Positions 7,003-13,450 of a stretch of 34,763 nucleotides of DNA are shown piece after piece. The position numbers and the translations under genes were made by a program. Location: positions 1 through 34,763 of the IMG/VR virus record IMGVR_UViG_3300030101_003682. One strand, 5' to 3'. The number at the start of each line of letters is the position of its first letter. Position 1 is the first letter of the stretch. This stretch comes from a virus. The notes under the pieces are model-generated. The model searched no databases, was not told where the DNA came from, and saw only the letters and a program-made list of their open reading frames with translations.

Positions 7003-7652
7003 TATTGATTTTGTATTATGTCTCTAGCCTTTTGCCATGAGTTTATCTGCGCCTCGACCTTACTGCTTGTCTTCTTTGTGTTATATGTGCTTGACTCCCA
7101 GTTTCTGACTGCTGCCTTCCAGTCTTTCATCTTTGACTTACCAACAAGCCAACCTTTACTTTCATAAAAATCATAGAACTTATTTGCATTTACGTTATTG
7201 TTACGTTCTTTACAATACTCATTTATTTTTTCTACTGTTGGCTTTTTAAATTTGTTAATTATTGGCTTTGATATTTCACCATCAAATCCTGCTACATCTA
7301 TTGGGCTTATACCTTCTACATTATATACATCGTACTTATCAATTCGTTTTATAACTGATTGGTGCGGCTTACTGTTTGCATTTAACTGACCATACTGGAA
7401 GTCTATAAACTTTGGTATAAACCATTTGTTACCCTCGTCAAATATCTTAATATAATCTTTAAAATATTTTATAGCTTCGTTTTGACTAACCTTACTACCT
7501 ATACGTATTGAAGCTACTTCAAAATCAGTTTCCCATATACCTGCATGACAACAATCATCTAGTATATATAGCCACAGTAACTTGTACTTAGCAGGTAAGT
7601 TTTTTATAAAACTTTTTTTCCATTTGTCTGTATCTGTATATCTTTTTGGCAT
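7002..7652 (-). CDS. putative replisome organiser (DnaD/replication initiator-like)
   Basis: A 216-aa protein. The N-terminal half (residues 1-100) reads as the winged-helix domain of phage replication organisers: KWKKSFIKNLPAKYKLLWLY, LDDCCHAGIWE, NKWFIPKFIDFQYG. The C-terminus has the conserved segment EINEYC..R near residues 143-150 and FYDFYESKGW...MKDWKAAVRNWE near 160-190, typical of phage replication proteins that recruit the helicase to the origin. No ATPase motifs are visible. It overlaps the next gene by one base. Its place in the third early unit with nuclease and HTH genes supports a replication role. Confidence 0.75.
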   Translation of the reverse strand: MPKRYTDTDKWKKSFIKNLPAKYKLLWLYILDDCCHAGIWETDFEVASIRIGSKVSQNEAIKYFKDYIKIFDEGNKWFIPKFIDFQYGQLNANSKPHQSVIKRIDKYDVYNVEGISPIDVAGFDGEISKPIINKFKKPTVEKINEYCKERNNNVNANKFYDFYESKGWLVGKSKMKDWKAAVRNWESSTYNTKKTSSKVEAQINSWQKARDIIQNQ

Positions 7653-7653
7653 T

Positions 7654-8682
7654 TTATTTTTGTTTAGTTAAATATTTGTTTACTACTTCAAAGTTCTCAA
7701 AAGAGTCATTGTAGTCTAACATCTCATCTATTTCATCTTCGTAAAAGTGCAAGTCACTGCAACACTTGTCACAATATAAATAGTCTTGTCCAAACTCACT
7801 GTCTTGTAGCTCTTTATTGTTGCAGTAATAACACATAATGTTATTGTCTTTGTCTACAACTATCTCTGATGTGTAGTTGTTGTTATATGCATAATCTAAA
7901 TCATAGTCAAAACCACTATAGTCATTTTGTGTGTCGTACTTGTGTGCAAACTTTTTGTTACCCAAAGCTGTAAAGATATGCATACACATAGACAAACAGT
8001 TGTCTGCATCTGTAAACACTACAACCTCTGTATCTGAGTGTGGATTGTAATAACCACAAGACATGTTAGCAACTGATACACCTATACCGTTCTGTGCTAG
8101 TTGTCCTACATCTGTGATTGCACCTCTTGACTCTTGATAGCCATACTGCTTGATAACAGGGGCTACAGCTTGTGCAAAGTCATCTGAGTATAGCTGACCA
8201 CTGATAGAGTGTACAAAGTCATTGTTGCCTCGCCTGTCACCCTGTAAGCAATAAGCAACGTCAGTAAAGAAAGACATGTCTGCATTTCTGCTACCAATGC
8301 AACCTATCTCTTCTGAATGAAAAAATACACATTTGATAACGTCAAAAGACATAAGCATTTGTAAGCAAAGCCATATACCTACCTTGTCGTCACCACCTAC
8401 GCCTACTTGTTGCATTTCGTCTGAACTAAATGCAAAAATTTGGTCGTTGCTTTCGTGTACTGTAAAGTGTTTGTGTATGCTGTGTACTGTATCTGTATGA
8501 GATACCATGCATGGATAAGAGGTTGACTTGCCTTTGGTTACATATACGTTGTTGTCTTTGATGCAAGACTTGACGTTTGGCAAAGCGCTACAAAAGTCAT
8601 GTATGTATGCAATCATGTCAAACTCGTTACCGCTTGTAGTTTGTATAGATAAAATGTCAATAAGATGTTGTTTTCTAGTCAT
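7654..8682 (-). CDS. M20/M42-type metallopeptidase with C-terminal zinc ribbon
   Basis: A 342-aa protein with the di-zinc aminopeptidase motifs of peptidase T/M20/M42 in order: SHTDTV (H62, D64), GGDDKVGI (D99), HSEEIG (E124, E125), LQGDRRG (D149) and NPHSDTE (H215). All metal and general-base positions appear intact, so activity is likely. The catalytic region is shorter than cellular M20 enzymes (no clear lid/dimerisation domain). Residues about 275-320 add a CYYCNN...YCDKCC zinc ribbon, not part of the usual family. It is the first gene of the third early unit and has its own promoter and leader hairpin. The substrate is unknown: peptide scavenging, peptide-signal destruction or a non-peptide amide are all possible. 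Confidence 0.8.
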   Translation of the reverse strand: MTRKQHLIDILSIQTTSGNEFDMIAYIHDFCSALPNVKSCIKDNNVYVTKGKSTSYPCMVSHTDTVHSIHKHFTVHESNDQIFAFSSDEMQQVGVGGDDKVGIWLCLQMLMSFDVIKCVFFHSEEIGCIGSRNADMSFFTDVAYCLQGDRRGNNDFVHSISGQLYSDDFAQAVAPVIKQYGYQESRGAITDVGQLAQNGIGVSVANMSCGYYNPHSDTEVVVFTDADNCLSMCMHIFTALGNKKFAHKYDTQNDYSGFDYDLDYAYNNNYTSEIVVDKDNNIMCYYCNNKELQDSEFGQDYLYCDKCCSDLHFYEDEIDEMLDYNDSFENFEVVNKYLTKQK

Positions 8683-8705
8683 ATGTATAGTTTTAGTAGG
8701 TTAGG

Positions 8706-8776
8706 AAAAAAAGACAAGAGAGTGCTAGTAATAAAAGATTGGAATGAAAAATAACATAGTTTTGCACCCTCTTGTC
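8706..8776 (-). terminator. long-loop hairpin plus U-run in leader of the peptidase gene
   Basis: Arms GCACCCTCTTGTC (8764-8776) and GACAAGAGAGTGC (8713-8725) pair over 13 bp with one G-U, with a 38-nt loop, followed on the minus strand by seven U (8712-8706). It lies downstream of a strong promoter and upstream of the 8682 start, so it can only act as an attenuator of that gene, the end of a small RNA, or the terminator of the preceding unit. Confidence 0.6.
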
Positions 8777-8778
8777 AT
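8725..8778 (-). CDS. putative 17-aa leader peptide
   Basis: ATG at 8778, TAG at 8725-8727, encoding MTRGCKTMLFFIPIFYY. The ORF spans the 5' arm and loop of the leader hairpin and its stop codon touches the 3' arm, so a translating ribosome would open the hairpin. No strong ribosome-binding site is visible. It may be coincidental. Confidence 0.3.
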   Translation of the reverse strand: MTRGCKTMLFFIPIFYY

Positions 8779-8792
8779 AACAAAAATCACTG

Positions 8793-8823
8793 CAAAGATA
8801 CGAAAAATATTTGTATGTACAAA
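8793..8823 (-). promoter_or_regulatory. Bacteroidota-type promoter for the third early unit
   Basis: On the minus strand a TTTG box (8820-8823) and a TATCTTTG box (8793-8800) are separated by 19 bp, an exact match to the Bacteroidota -33/-7 consensus. The transcript would begin near 8787, within the gap between the SSB-like gene and the peptidase. Confidence 0.75.
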
Positions 8824-8850
8824 ATAATTTCATAACTCTTTTACAATAAT

Positions 8851-9105
8851 TTAGAAAGGCACATCATCTTTTTTTTCTGTGTAACTATCTGTGTTGTCTT
8901 GTTCCTTAGGCTCATATGTATTTTCGTATGCATAGTGTGTAGCTCCCTTTTCAGAAGGCTCACGTCTTTCTGCTATAATAATATTTACCCAACCTCTTTT
9001 CTCTATCTTCTTTAAATCTTCTAATCTAAAGTTCGCATTGTATATTGCGCCATACTGTGTAGTTATTTTTTTTATACTACTTACTACGTAATTTTTTTCT
9101 GCCAT
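8851..9105 (-). CDS. SSB-like small protein with acidic DDVPF tail
   Basis: An 84-aa protein ending DNTDSYTEKKDDVPF, an acidic, Pro-Phe-terminated tail like the protein-interaction tip of bacterial SSB (DDIPF). The body has beta segments (YGAIYNANFRL, GWVNIIIAERREP) compatible with a shortened OB-fold, but it is shorter than full SSB (about 110 residues for the OB domain). It is the last gene of the second early unit, downstream of the annealing-protein candidate. Role inferred: ssDNA binding, or mimicking the SSB tail to recruit host repair and replication proteins. Confidence 0.55.
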   Translation of the reverse strand: MAEKNYVVSSIKKITTQYGAIYNANFRLEDLKKIEKRGWVNIIIAERREPSEKGATHYAYENTYEPKEQDNTDSYTEKKDDVPF

Positions 9106-9326
9106 TTTTCTTTATTTTTTATTTTTATTTCTGTTAATTTATCTGCTAATTTGTTATAATTATATACCATATCATTTACAAGGTCAGATGTCTTTTCTAT
9201 CTTACCGCTATACTTAAAATAATTATTCATATCAATATATTTATTTTTATATATATCTTGTAAATATTTTTTTTGTTTATAATCTTGCACAAACAAGTAA
9301 GATTTATATTTTTGGGATACTGACAT
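9084..9326 (-). CDS. Lys/Tyr-rich early protein, unknown
   Basis: An 80-aa helical, basic protein (YLFVQDYKQKKYLQDIYKNK, then DLVNDMVYNYNKLADKLTEI). A coiled coil is possible at residues 45-75. It overlaps both neighbours by about 22 bp. No recognisable domain. Confidence 0.55.
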   Translation of the reverse strand: MSVSQKYKSYLFVQDYKQKKYLQDIYKNKYIDMNNYFKYSGKIEKTSDLVNDMVYNYNKLADKLTEIKIKNKEKWQKKIT

Positions 9327-9591
9327 AACTTTCTTCTCCTTCTACTACTATATCAGCTTCTAAGTCTACCTCTATTATATCTACTATGTCTTTAACATCT
9401 ATGTTAAAAAACCTAGCTAATCTTTCCATATGATAGTATCTCATGTAATATGGGTAGTCTAAATACTTTTCTATTGTATTGCCTTTTATGTTTAAGATTC
9501 TGCCAAATTTTTGTTTTGACACACCTCTTATTCTTAATATAGCCTCTAGTTCGTTTCTTGAACTTCTTACTTTGTCATAATCATTTCTCAT
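9304..9591 (-). CDS. XRE-family HTH regulator
   Basis: A 95-aa protein with a Cro/C1-type helix-turn-helix at residues 10-70: RNELEAILRIRGVSKQKFGR, ILNIKGNTIEKYLD, then HMERLARFFNIDVKDIVDI, where the LARFFNID segment is the usual fifth helix. The acidic C-terminus (EADIVVEGEESYV) is short. It is a plausible repressor or early/late switch acting on the inverted-repeat sites in this genome (inference). It overlaps the next gene by 23 bp. Confidence 0.75.
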   Translation of the reverse strand: MRNDYDKVRSSRNELEAILRIRGVSKQKFGRILNIKGNTIEKYLDYPYYMRYYHMERLARFFNIDVKDIVDIIEVDLEADIVVEGEESYVSIPKI

Positions 9592-9763
9592 TATAAAATT
9601 TATTTTTTGTTACAATATTAATTAACTCTTGTTTGTTTATAATATATACACTTGGGTTTTGTTTTTTTAACTTACCATGCACTAATCTTTTTAGCTCATG
9701 TGTAGTAAGTACACCTAAAAAAACCTCTCCGTTAAAAAGCGTATACTCATTTATGCTACTCAT
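9581..9763 (-). CDS. small early protein, unknown
   Basis: A 60-aa protein. I take the ATG at 9763 (MSSINEYTLFNGEVFLGV); an upstream TTG at 9832 would extend it across the preceding gene for 56 bp. The 3' half is basic (LKRLVHGKLKKQNPSVYIIN). The overlap of 11 bp with the XRE gene suggests coupling. No family recognised. Confidence 0.55.
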   Translation of the reverse strand: MSSINEYTLFNGEVFLGVLTTHELKRLVHGKLKKQNPSVYIINKQELINIVTKNKFYNEK

Positions 9764-9776
9764 ATTTCTATAGCAT

Positions 9777-10034
9777 CTAATCAGTAAAGACTCCTGCCCT
9801 GTGCATTTTTTTATATTGTTCTCTTGGGTCAATTTCTATTTTATTTTGGTTTATTAAATCAATTATCTCCTCTGCTTCTATCTCTGTCATTTCAGGCAAA
9901 CTGTGATATATGTTGCTCTGTTCTTCTATTGGTAATGCTGTATATGGTAGGAGGCTGTCAATGTAAGAAACTTGCCAAAGCTCTGCTTTTGTAGGTTCTC
10001 CATTAACAATCTCCTCAAACCATAACTCGTCCAT
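9777..10034 (-). CDS. acidic early protein, unknown
   Basis: An 85-aa acidic protein with segments YIDSLLPYTALPIEEQSNIY and TEIEAEEIIDLINQNKIE. It starts by TAATG overlap with the stop of the annealing-protein candidate, so they are translationally coupled. The EAEEIIDLINQNK helix resembles short tails found on Bacteroidota phage recombination-operon proteins, but I do not recognise a domain. Confidence 0.6.
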   Translation of the reverse strand: MDELWFEEIVNGEPTKAELWQVSYIDSLLPYTALPIEEQSNIYHSLPEMTEIEAEEIIDLINQNKIEIDPREQYKKMHRAGVFTD

Positions 10035-10453
10035 TAGTCAACCATCTCGTCTTGACCAAAGACTCCTTGCTCATAAAAACCTGCAACCTTTAAGACAACT
10101 CTTGACATGGCTCTTTTCTCTGCCATAGCAACAGGAAACTTTTTACCACCTCCCATCAAGTTGTCGTCACTTGCCTCGCCAAAGCTTTGCATGTTTCTAA
10201 TTGTTTTGCCTTTATGACCTGTTGTCATACTAGCTGTAGCCCTCATGACTACCCAGTCTTTTTGCATAACAACTGGCTCATAGGCTACTGTTATATTGTT
10301 TTTTGATACAATCTTATCAATGCCTGTTCTTGTAATTATTACAAATCCTCTCTTGTCTTTGTATACATCTTCTTCAACTAGGTTGTTGTCTGAAAACAGT
10401 CTACGTAAAACATCTTTACGAGTTTCTTTGGTTTTTTCTATATTATTTGTCAT
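10034..10453 (-). CDS. Rad52/ERF-like ssDNA-annealing candidate
   Basis: A 139-aa protein. Its C-terminal half has a pattern typical of phage annealing proteins: a beta hairpin (DWVVMRATASMTTGHKGKT), a GEAS turn at about residue 104, then FPVAMAEKRAMSRVVLKVAGFY, the Lys/Arg-rich helix that ends Rad52/ERF-type domains, and an acidic GQDE tail. The N-terminus is short compared with classical ERF or Sak proteins (about 180-200 aa). Placement between a zinc-ribbon gene and an SSB-like gene supports a recombination role. Other small ssDNA-binding families remain possible. Confidence 0.5.
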   Translation of the reverse strand: MTNNIEKTKETRKDVLRRLFSDNNLVEEDVYKDKRGFVIITRTGIDKIVSKNNITVAYEPVVMQKDWVVMRATASMTTGHKGKTIRNMQSFGEASDDNLMGGGKKFPVAMAEKRAMSRVVLKVAGFYEQGVFGQDEMVD

Positions 10454-10471
10454 ATTATTATATTTAGTTAG

Positions 10472-10696
10472 TTATTGATTTATTCTTCTCTCGTCACTCA
10501 TCATTTCTTCATAGTCCATTCTTTGTCTTTCTCTGTACTCATCTTCCCATATTTCTTCACATTGATTACCACATGTCTCACATAGCAAGTCATCATACTC
10601 ATAATCATGTGTAAAGTTAGTACCACAACAATCACTGACCATTTCTGTATAGTCAGGAGTTGCAAGTTTCCAATTATCATATCCGCTAATGTTCAT
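10472..10696 (-). CDS. zinc-ribbon protein, first gene of second early unit
   Basis: A 74-aa acidic protein with CxxC-type pairs C23-C24 and C39-x2-C42, plus C46 (VSDCCGTNF, LLCETCGNQCEE), a zinc ribbon seen in small phage early proteins. The C-terminus is a charged helix (WEDEYRERQRMDYEEMM). It starts about 33 bp below a strong promoter, so it should be expressed early. The function is not known. Confidence 0.65.
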   Translation of the reverse strand: MNISGYDNWKLATPDYTEMVSDCCGTNFTHDYEYDDLLCETCGNQCEEIWEDEYRERQRMDYEEMMSDERRINQ

Positions 10697-10728
10697 AAGA
10701 AAAGTTTTAGTTAGTAAATAATTTTATG

Positions 10729-10759
10729 CAAATATACAACTTTTTTTTAAAAAAGCAAA
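10729..10759 (-). promoter_or_regulatory. Bacteroidota-type promoter for the second early unit
   Basis: A TTTG box (10756-10759) and a TATATTTG box (10729-10736) on the minus strand are separated by 19 bp, a full consensus match. The expected leader to the start at 10696 is about 28 nt and has no hairpin, unlike the other two early promoters. Confidence 0.75.
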
Positions 10760-10773
10760 TAATTTATATATTA

Positions 10774-10820
10774 CTTTAACTTTATCTTTTTCTTTATATT
10801 TTTCTTTATCTTTATATTTA
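10774..10820 (-). repeat. A/G-only repeat tract upstream of promoter
   Basis: On the minus strand this is almost pure purine and repeats the units AAAGATAAAG and AAATATAAAG. It sits just upstream of the -33 box of the second early promoter, where an A-rich UP-like element would act. No ORF. Confidence 0.4.
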
Positions 10821-10830
10821 AGAGTAATAA

Positions 10831-10850
10831 ATACCCTTTGGTAAGGGTAT
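10831..10850 (-). terminator. hairpin after metallophosphoesterase gene
   Basis: ATACCCTT and AAGGGTAT pair perfectly over 8 bp with a 4-nt loop, 8 bp beyond the stop of the 362-aa gene. The U-run on the minus strand is interrupted (UUUAUUAC), so termination may be partial. Confidence 0.6.
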
Positions 10851-10857
10851 CTTAAGG

Positions 10858-11946
10858 TTAAAAATAGTGTGTAATACGTGCTACTTGTCCATTTTCTTTT
10901 TCGTGTATAAACCCTTCCACAGCCTTATGAATTCCACAATAACCTTTTCTGTGATGCCAACTATCAGAACCACTAGGGCTACGAAGATACTCAACAGTAA
11001 CACCGATATAATCTTTCGCATCTTGCCATTTGTATTTAATTTTATGGTGCAAATGATGTAAATACCAATATCTAAATTTTGTGTCAGCCCAGTCTTGCGA
11101 TTTTTCTTGCGCCATTAGTAAAGGTAATTTATCCATTTTTGCAGCATCACCATGCTCAAAACCAATTAGGCTTTTACCATATTTATAATATTTTCTGTGT
11201 GCAACTCCAACGTCAAAACTAACATCTTCTGCATTTCTAAACCAACTTTCTAAGTTTTTTGCTAAGTGATATCCGCTTTGATAATCATGATTTGACATAC
11301 AATGCACCACATCTACAGGCGCAATCTCTCGTAGTCTTTCTATACATTTTACATATAAGCTCATTGCTATATCTAAATGTTCCCACCACTTACCATCAAC
11401 ATCTTGTCTTGTGCCTTTTGTTGTCGTATTATATACATTGTCTATATGCAAAACGTCATTACCGATACAAAATAAAATTTTACCAATAGCAAAACCATTT
11501 GACTTTTGTATCAAACCTTCTATACCTTCTATTACTCTAACAAATGCTATATTACTATTATATTCTTCTCCTGTCTCATCACTGTTTGCATACTTACCTA
11601 TATGTATGTCAGCAGGATTTACAACTAACAAGTGACTGCCTTCTCTTTTTCTAGCAATTTTAGGATACTCAGGTGAATATTCTTGTATAAATTTAGAAAC
11701 ATTTTTTATTATTGTTGTTTCATTTACACCTAAATTTTCTTTTGTAACTACACTAAATCTATAATCACCATTAGCTGATTGCCAATGCTTTACAGACACA
11801 ACATCTTTTTTTTCTATACCCCTTTCTTTTAGATGTAAATCTAGTGCTGTATTGTCATTGATATTGTCTAAGGTCTTACCTCTAAACTGTCTTATTATAT
11901 CTTCTTCTTGTGGTGTAAGCCTTAGTCTTTTACCATAAATTTTCAT
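10858..11946 (-). CDS. calcineurin-like metallophosphoesterase
   Basis: A 362-aa protein with the metallophosphoesterase motifs in order: PADIHIGK (D113, H115), GNDVLHID (D164), MSNHD (N219, H220, D221), FEHGD (H265) and LHHLHH (H297-H301). The Gly of the usual GNHD is Ser, otherwise the metal ligands look complete. The first ~100 residues read as a winged-helix-type segment (LTPQEEDIIRQFRGKT, LKERGIEKKDVVSV), so DNA binding is plausible and the enzyme is probably a nuclease or DNA-end processing phosphoesterase rather than a protein phosphatase. It stands alone between a leader with promoter and terminator and a downstream hairpin. Confidence 0.85.
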   Translation of the reverse strand: MKIYGKRLRLTPQEEDIIRQFRGKTLDNINDNTALDLHLKERGIEKKDVVSVKHWQSANGDYRFSVVTKENLGVNETTIIKNVSKFIQEYSPEYPKIARKREGSHLLVVNPADIHIGKYANSDETGEEYNSNIAFVRVIEGIEGLIQKSNGFAIGKILFCIGNDVLHIDNVYNTTTKGTRQDVDGKWWEHLDIAMSLYVKCIERLREIAPVDVVHCMSNHDYQSGYHLAKNLESWFRNAEDVSFDVGVAHRKYYKYGKSLIGFEHGDAAKMDKLPLLMAQEKSQDWADTKFRYWYLHHLHHKIKYKWQDAKDYIGVTVEYLRSPSGSDSWHHRKGYCGIHKAVEGFIHEKENGQVARITHYF

Positions 11947-11976
11947 ATCTTAAATTTAAATAAAAAAAAACACGAT

Positions 11977-12014
11977 AAAAAAAAAGAGTGAGAAGTTATT
12001 AACTACTCACTCTT
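11977..12014 (-). terminator. strong intrinsic terminator
   Basis: CTCACTCTT (12006-12014) pairs with AAGAGTGAG (11984-11992); after one mismatch four more pairs close a 3-nt loop. On the minus strand it is followed by seven or more U. It ends the late operon after the holin gene, but it also lies between the promoter at 12060-12088 and the start at 11946. Confidence 0.85.
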
Positions 12015-12036
12015 AATACCTAACTAAAACCATCAT
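12013..12036 (-). CDS. putative 7-aa leader peptide
   Basis: ATG at 12036 encodes MMVLVRY; its TAA (12013-12015) runs into the first base of the terminator stem. A small CATTGT/ACAATG hairpin (12031-12048 region) covers the start. No clear ribosome-binding site; could be chance. Confidence 0.25.
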   Translation of the reverse strand: MMVLVRY

Positions 12037-12059
12037 TGTTTACACAATGCCTAGTAGTG

Positions 12060-12088
12060 CAAATGTATCAAATTATTATGAAAACAAA
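12060..12088 (-). promoter_or_regulatory. Bacteroidota-type promoter upstream of metallophosphoesterase
   Basis: TTTG (12085-12088) and TACATTTG (12060-12067) on the minus strand are 17 bp apart, matching the consensus exactly. The start would be near 12053, leaving a leader of about 105 nt that contains the intrinsic terminator. Confidence 0.75.
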
Positions 12089-12098
12089 GGCAATTATA

Positions 12099-12290
12099 CT
12101 ATTTTTTTGCGATATCTGCAATACCTTGACCAAGTATTAGTGCAATTATAGAGTATAATATTGACTCAGTTTGCACAGGGTCAAGCCCAAAGTTGTCGCT
12201 TAGTAGTTGTACAAGCACAGCAACTATTGCATACCAAAATTTTTTTGACCTAAACATTTGTCCTATTAAATATTTTTCTAGTAGTTTCAT
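12099..12290 (-). CDS. probable holin
   Basis: A 63-aa protein: a basic start (MKLLEKYLIGQMFRSKKF), a hydrophobic stretch at residues 19-31 (WYAIVAVLVQLLS), a short polar turn (DNFGLDPVQTE) and a second hydrophobic stretch at 44-60 (ILYSIIALILGQGIADI), then Lys-Lys. This two-helix layout with a GQGIAD motif fits small phage holins. It directly follows the DUF5675 lysis-enzyme candidate and is the last late gene before the terminator at 12014. Confidence 0.6.
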   Translation of the reverse strand: MKLLEKYLIGQMFRSKKFWYAIVAVLVQLLSDNFGLDPVQTESILYSIIALILGQGIADIAKK

Positions 12291-12291
12291 T

Positions 12292-12726
12292 TTATCTGTT
12301 TTTTATTACTAATTCTAGTTCATTATATAGCTGTAAATCATACATTAGATTGTAAAAGGCACTTTTACTATCTCCTACAAAATTTAAAGCTCTTGTGTTA
12401 CCTAACAATATACAACCATTTGTGTCTTTAGGATAATTACCTATGTGAAATAATATATAATTTCTATTTGGTACATTTTCTATTAACAAATGCTCATATT
12501 TATAAGAAGCACTTTTATTTGGGTGTCTTTTACTAACGTCGTAAACACCTTTAGGTATGCAAGATACATTTTTTTTATTATCTTGCCATGAAAGTTCTAG
12601 TGTGTGTCCGTAAAAATCACCGTTGACATATAGTTTACCTATTGTGCTTTTATCAGTAAACTGGTCTCTTATGATTAATAGATTGGCTTTATTTACCTTG
12701 CCCTCTATATTTTTTTTTATAGCCAT
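12292..12726 (-). CDS. DUF5675 protein, probable lysis enzyme
   Basis: A 144-aa protein of the DUF5675 family. I chose the ATG at 12726 (MAIKKNIEG); an ATG at 12759 would add 11 residues of unlikely sequence. The core is LLIIRDQF, GHTLELSWQDN, IPKGVYDV, FHIGNYPKDTNGCILLG. The H94 and NGC (C105) arrangement resembles the His/Cys active site of YkuD-like L,D-transpeptidases, so action on peptidoglycan is inferred. A holin-like gene follows at once, which supports a lysis role. No signal peptide is visible, so it would need the holin for export. Confidence 0.65.
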   Translation of the reverse strand: MAIKKNIEGKVNKANLLIIRDQFTDKSTIGKLYVNGDFYGHTLELSWQDNKKNVSCIPKGVYDVSKRHPNKSASYKYEHLLIENVPNRNYILFHIGNYPKDTNGCILLGNTRALNFVGDSKSAFYNLMYDLQLYNELELVIKNR

Positions 12727-12813
12727 TTTGACCCTTTGAAGCATTTTTTGTATGCACACCTTTTCGCTTCGTTGTTTTTGTTTTTTTAAAACTAAAAGTT
12801 ATTTTTTTTGGCA

Positions 12814-13290
12814 TTAGGCAGTTACAATCAAAAATTCTATGTCAACTGAATTATCTACATGATTACTCTGTGCTGCTATTTCTGTAAATGATGTTATATC
12901 ATTTACTACATTACCACCACTAACTGCTGAGTGGTCAATACCACTAGCCATTAACACCATAGAATCACTTGCTTCTACCTTCATATATACAAAATCAGTA
13001 CCGTTACTTAATCTGAGATTTAAGATATTTGTGTCATCTAAATTAGATATTCTAAAATATTTAAAGTCAGCACTTTTTACATCACTAGCACTATCAGCAC
13101 CACCAAAACCTATTATTGTTGTATATGTATTTCCTGATTCACCTTTAGCAGCAATACTCATGATTCTTTGTTCTGCTTTTGTGTTTGTAGATACTATAGT
13201 AGTTTTATTATTACCATATGTGACACCATTTAAATTAAGGCTTTCTGTTATTGTTATATTTAAATCTGCTGCTGTTACTGTTGTTGCCAT
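12814..13290 (-). CDS. virion-like beta-rich protein
   Basis: A 158-aa protein, MATTVTAADLNITITESL..., with alternating beta strands (TTIIGFGGADSASDVK, FKYFRISNLDDTNILNLRLS, FVYMKVEASDSMVLMASG). The middle looks like the repeated beta patterns of small capsid decoration or tail proteins. It lies between the 51-aa membrane protein and the lysis enzyme. I assign it to the virion by composition and place, not by family. Confidence 0.55.
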   Translation of the reverse strand: MATTVTAADLNITITESLNLNGVTYGNNKTTIVSTNTKAEQRIMSIAAKGESGNTYTTIIGFGGADSASDVKSADFKYFRISNLDDTNILNLRLSNGTDFVYMKVEASDSMVLMASGIDHSAVSGGNVVNDITSFTEIAAQSNHVDNSVDIEFLIVTA

Positions 13291-13293
13291 TCT

Positions 13294-13449
13294 TTATTCT
13301 TTTAATTTTATAAATTTATATATTGTATAACTAATAGCAACTAAAAGTGATATTAGTGTTAAAATTTCGTTTACTTGACCTAATGAAATACCTATCGCAC
13401 CACCATTAATCAATCCTATCTCCATTGTATCTTTCATTTGTTTTGTCAT
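13294..13449 (-). CDS. 51-aa single-span membrane protein, holin-like
   Basis: ATG at 13449, one base after the stop of the preceding gene; longer reading from upstream codons would overlap that gene. MTKQMKDTMEIGLINGGAIG, then a hydrophobic helix at about residues 29-45 (EILTLISLLVAISYTIY) and a basic KFIKLKE end. Similar short one-helix proteins precede lysis genes in many Bacteroidota phages, so it may be a second holin or antiholin; a structural anchor cannot be excluded. Confidence 0.6.
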   Translation of the reverse strand: MTKQMKDTMEIGLINGGAIGISLGQVNEILTLISLLVAISYTIYKFIKLKE

Positions 13450-13450
13450 T

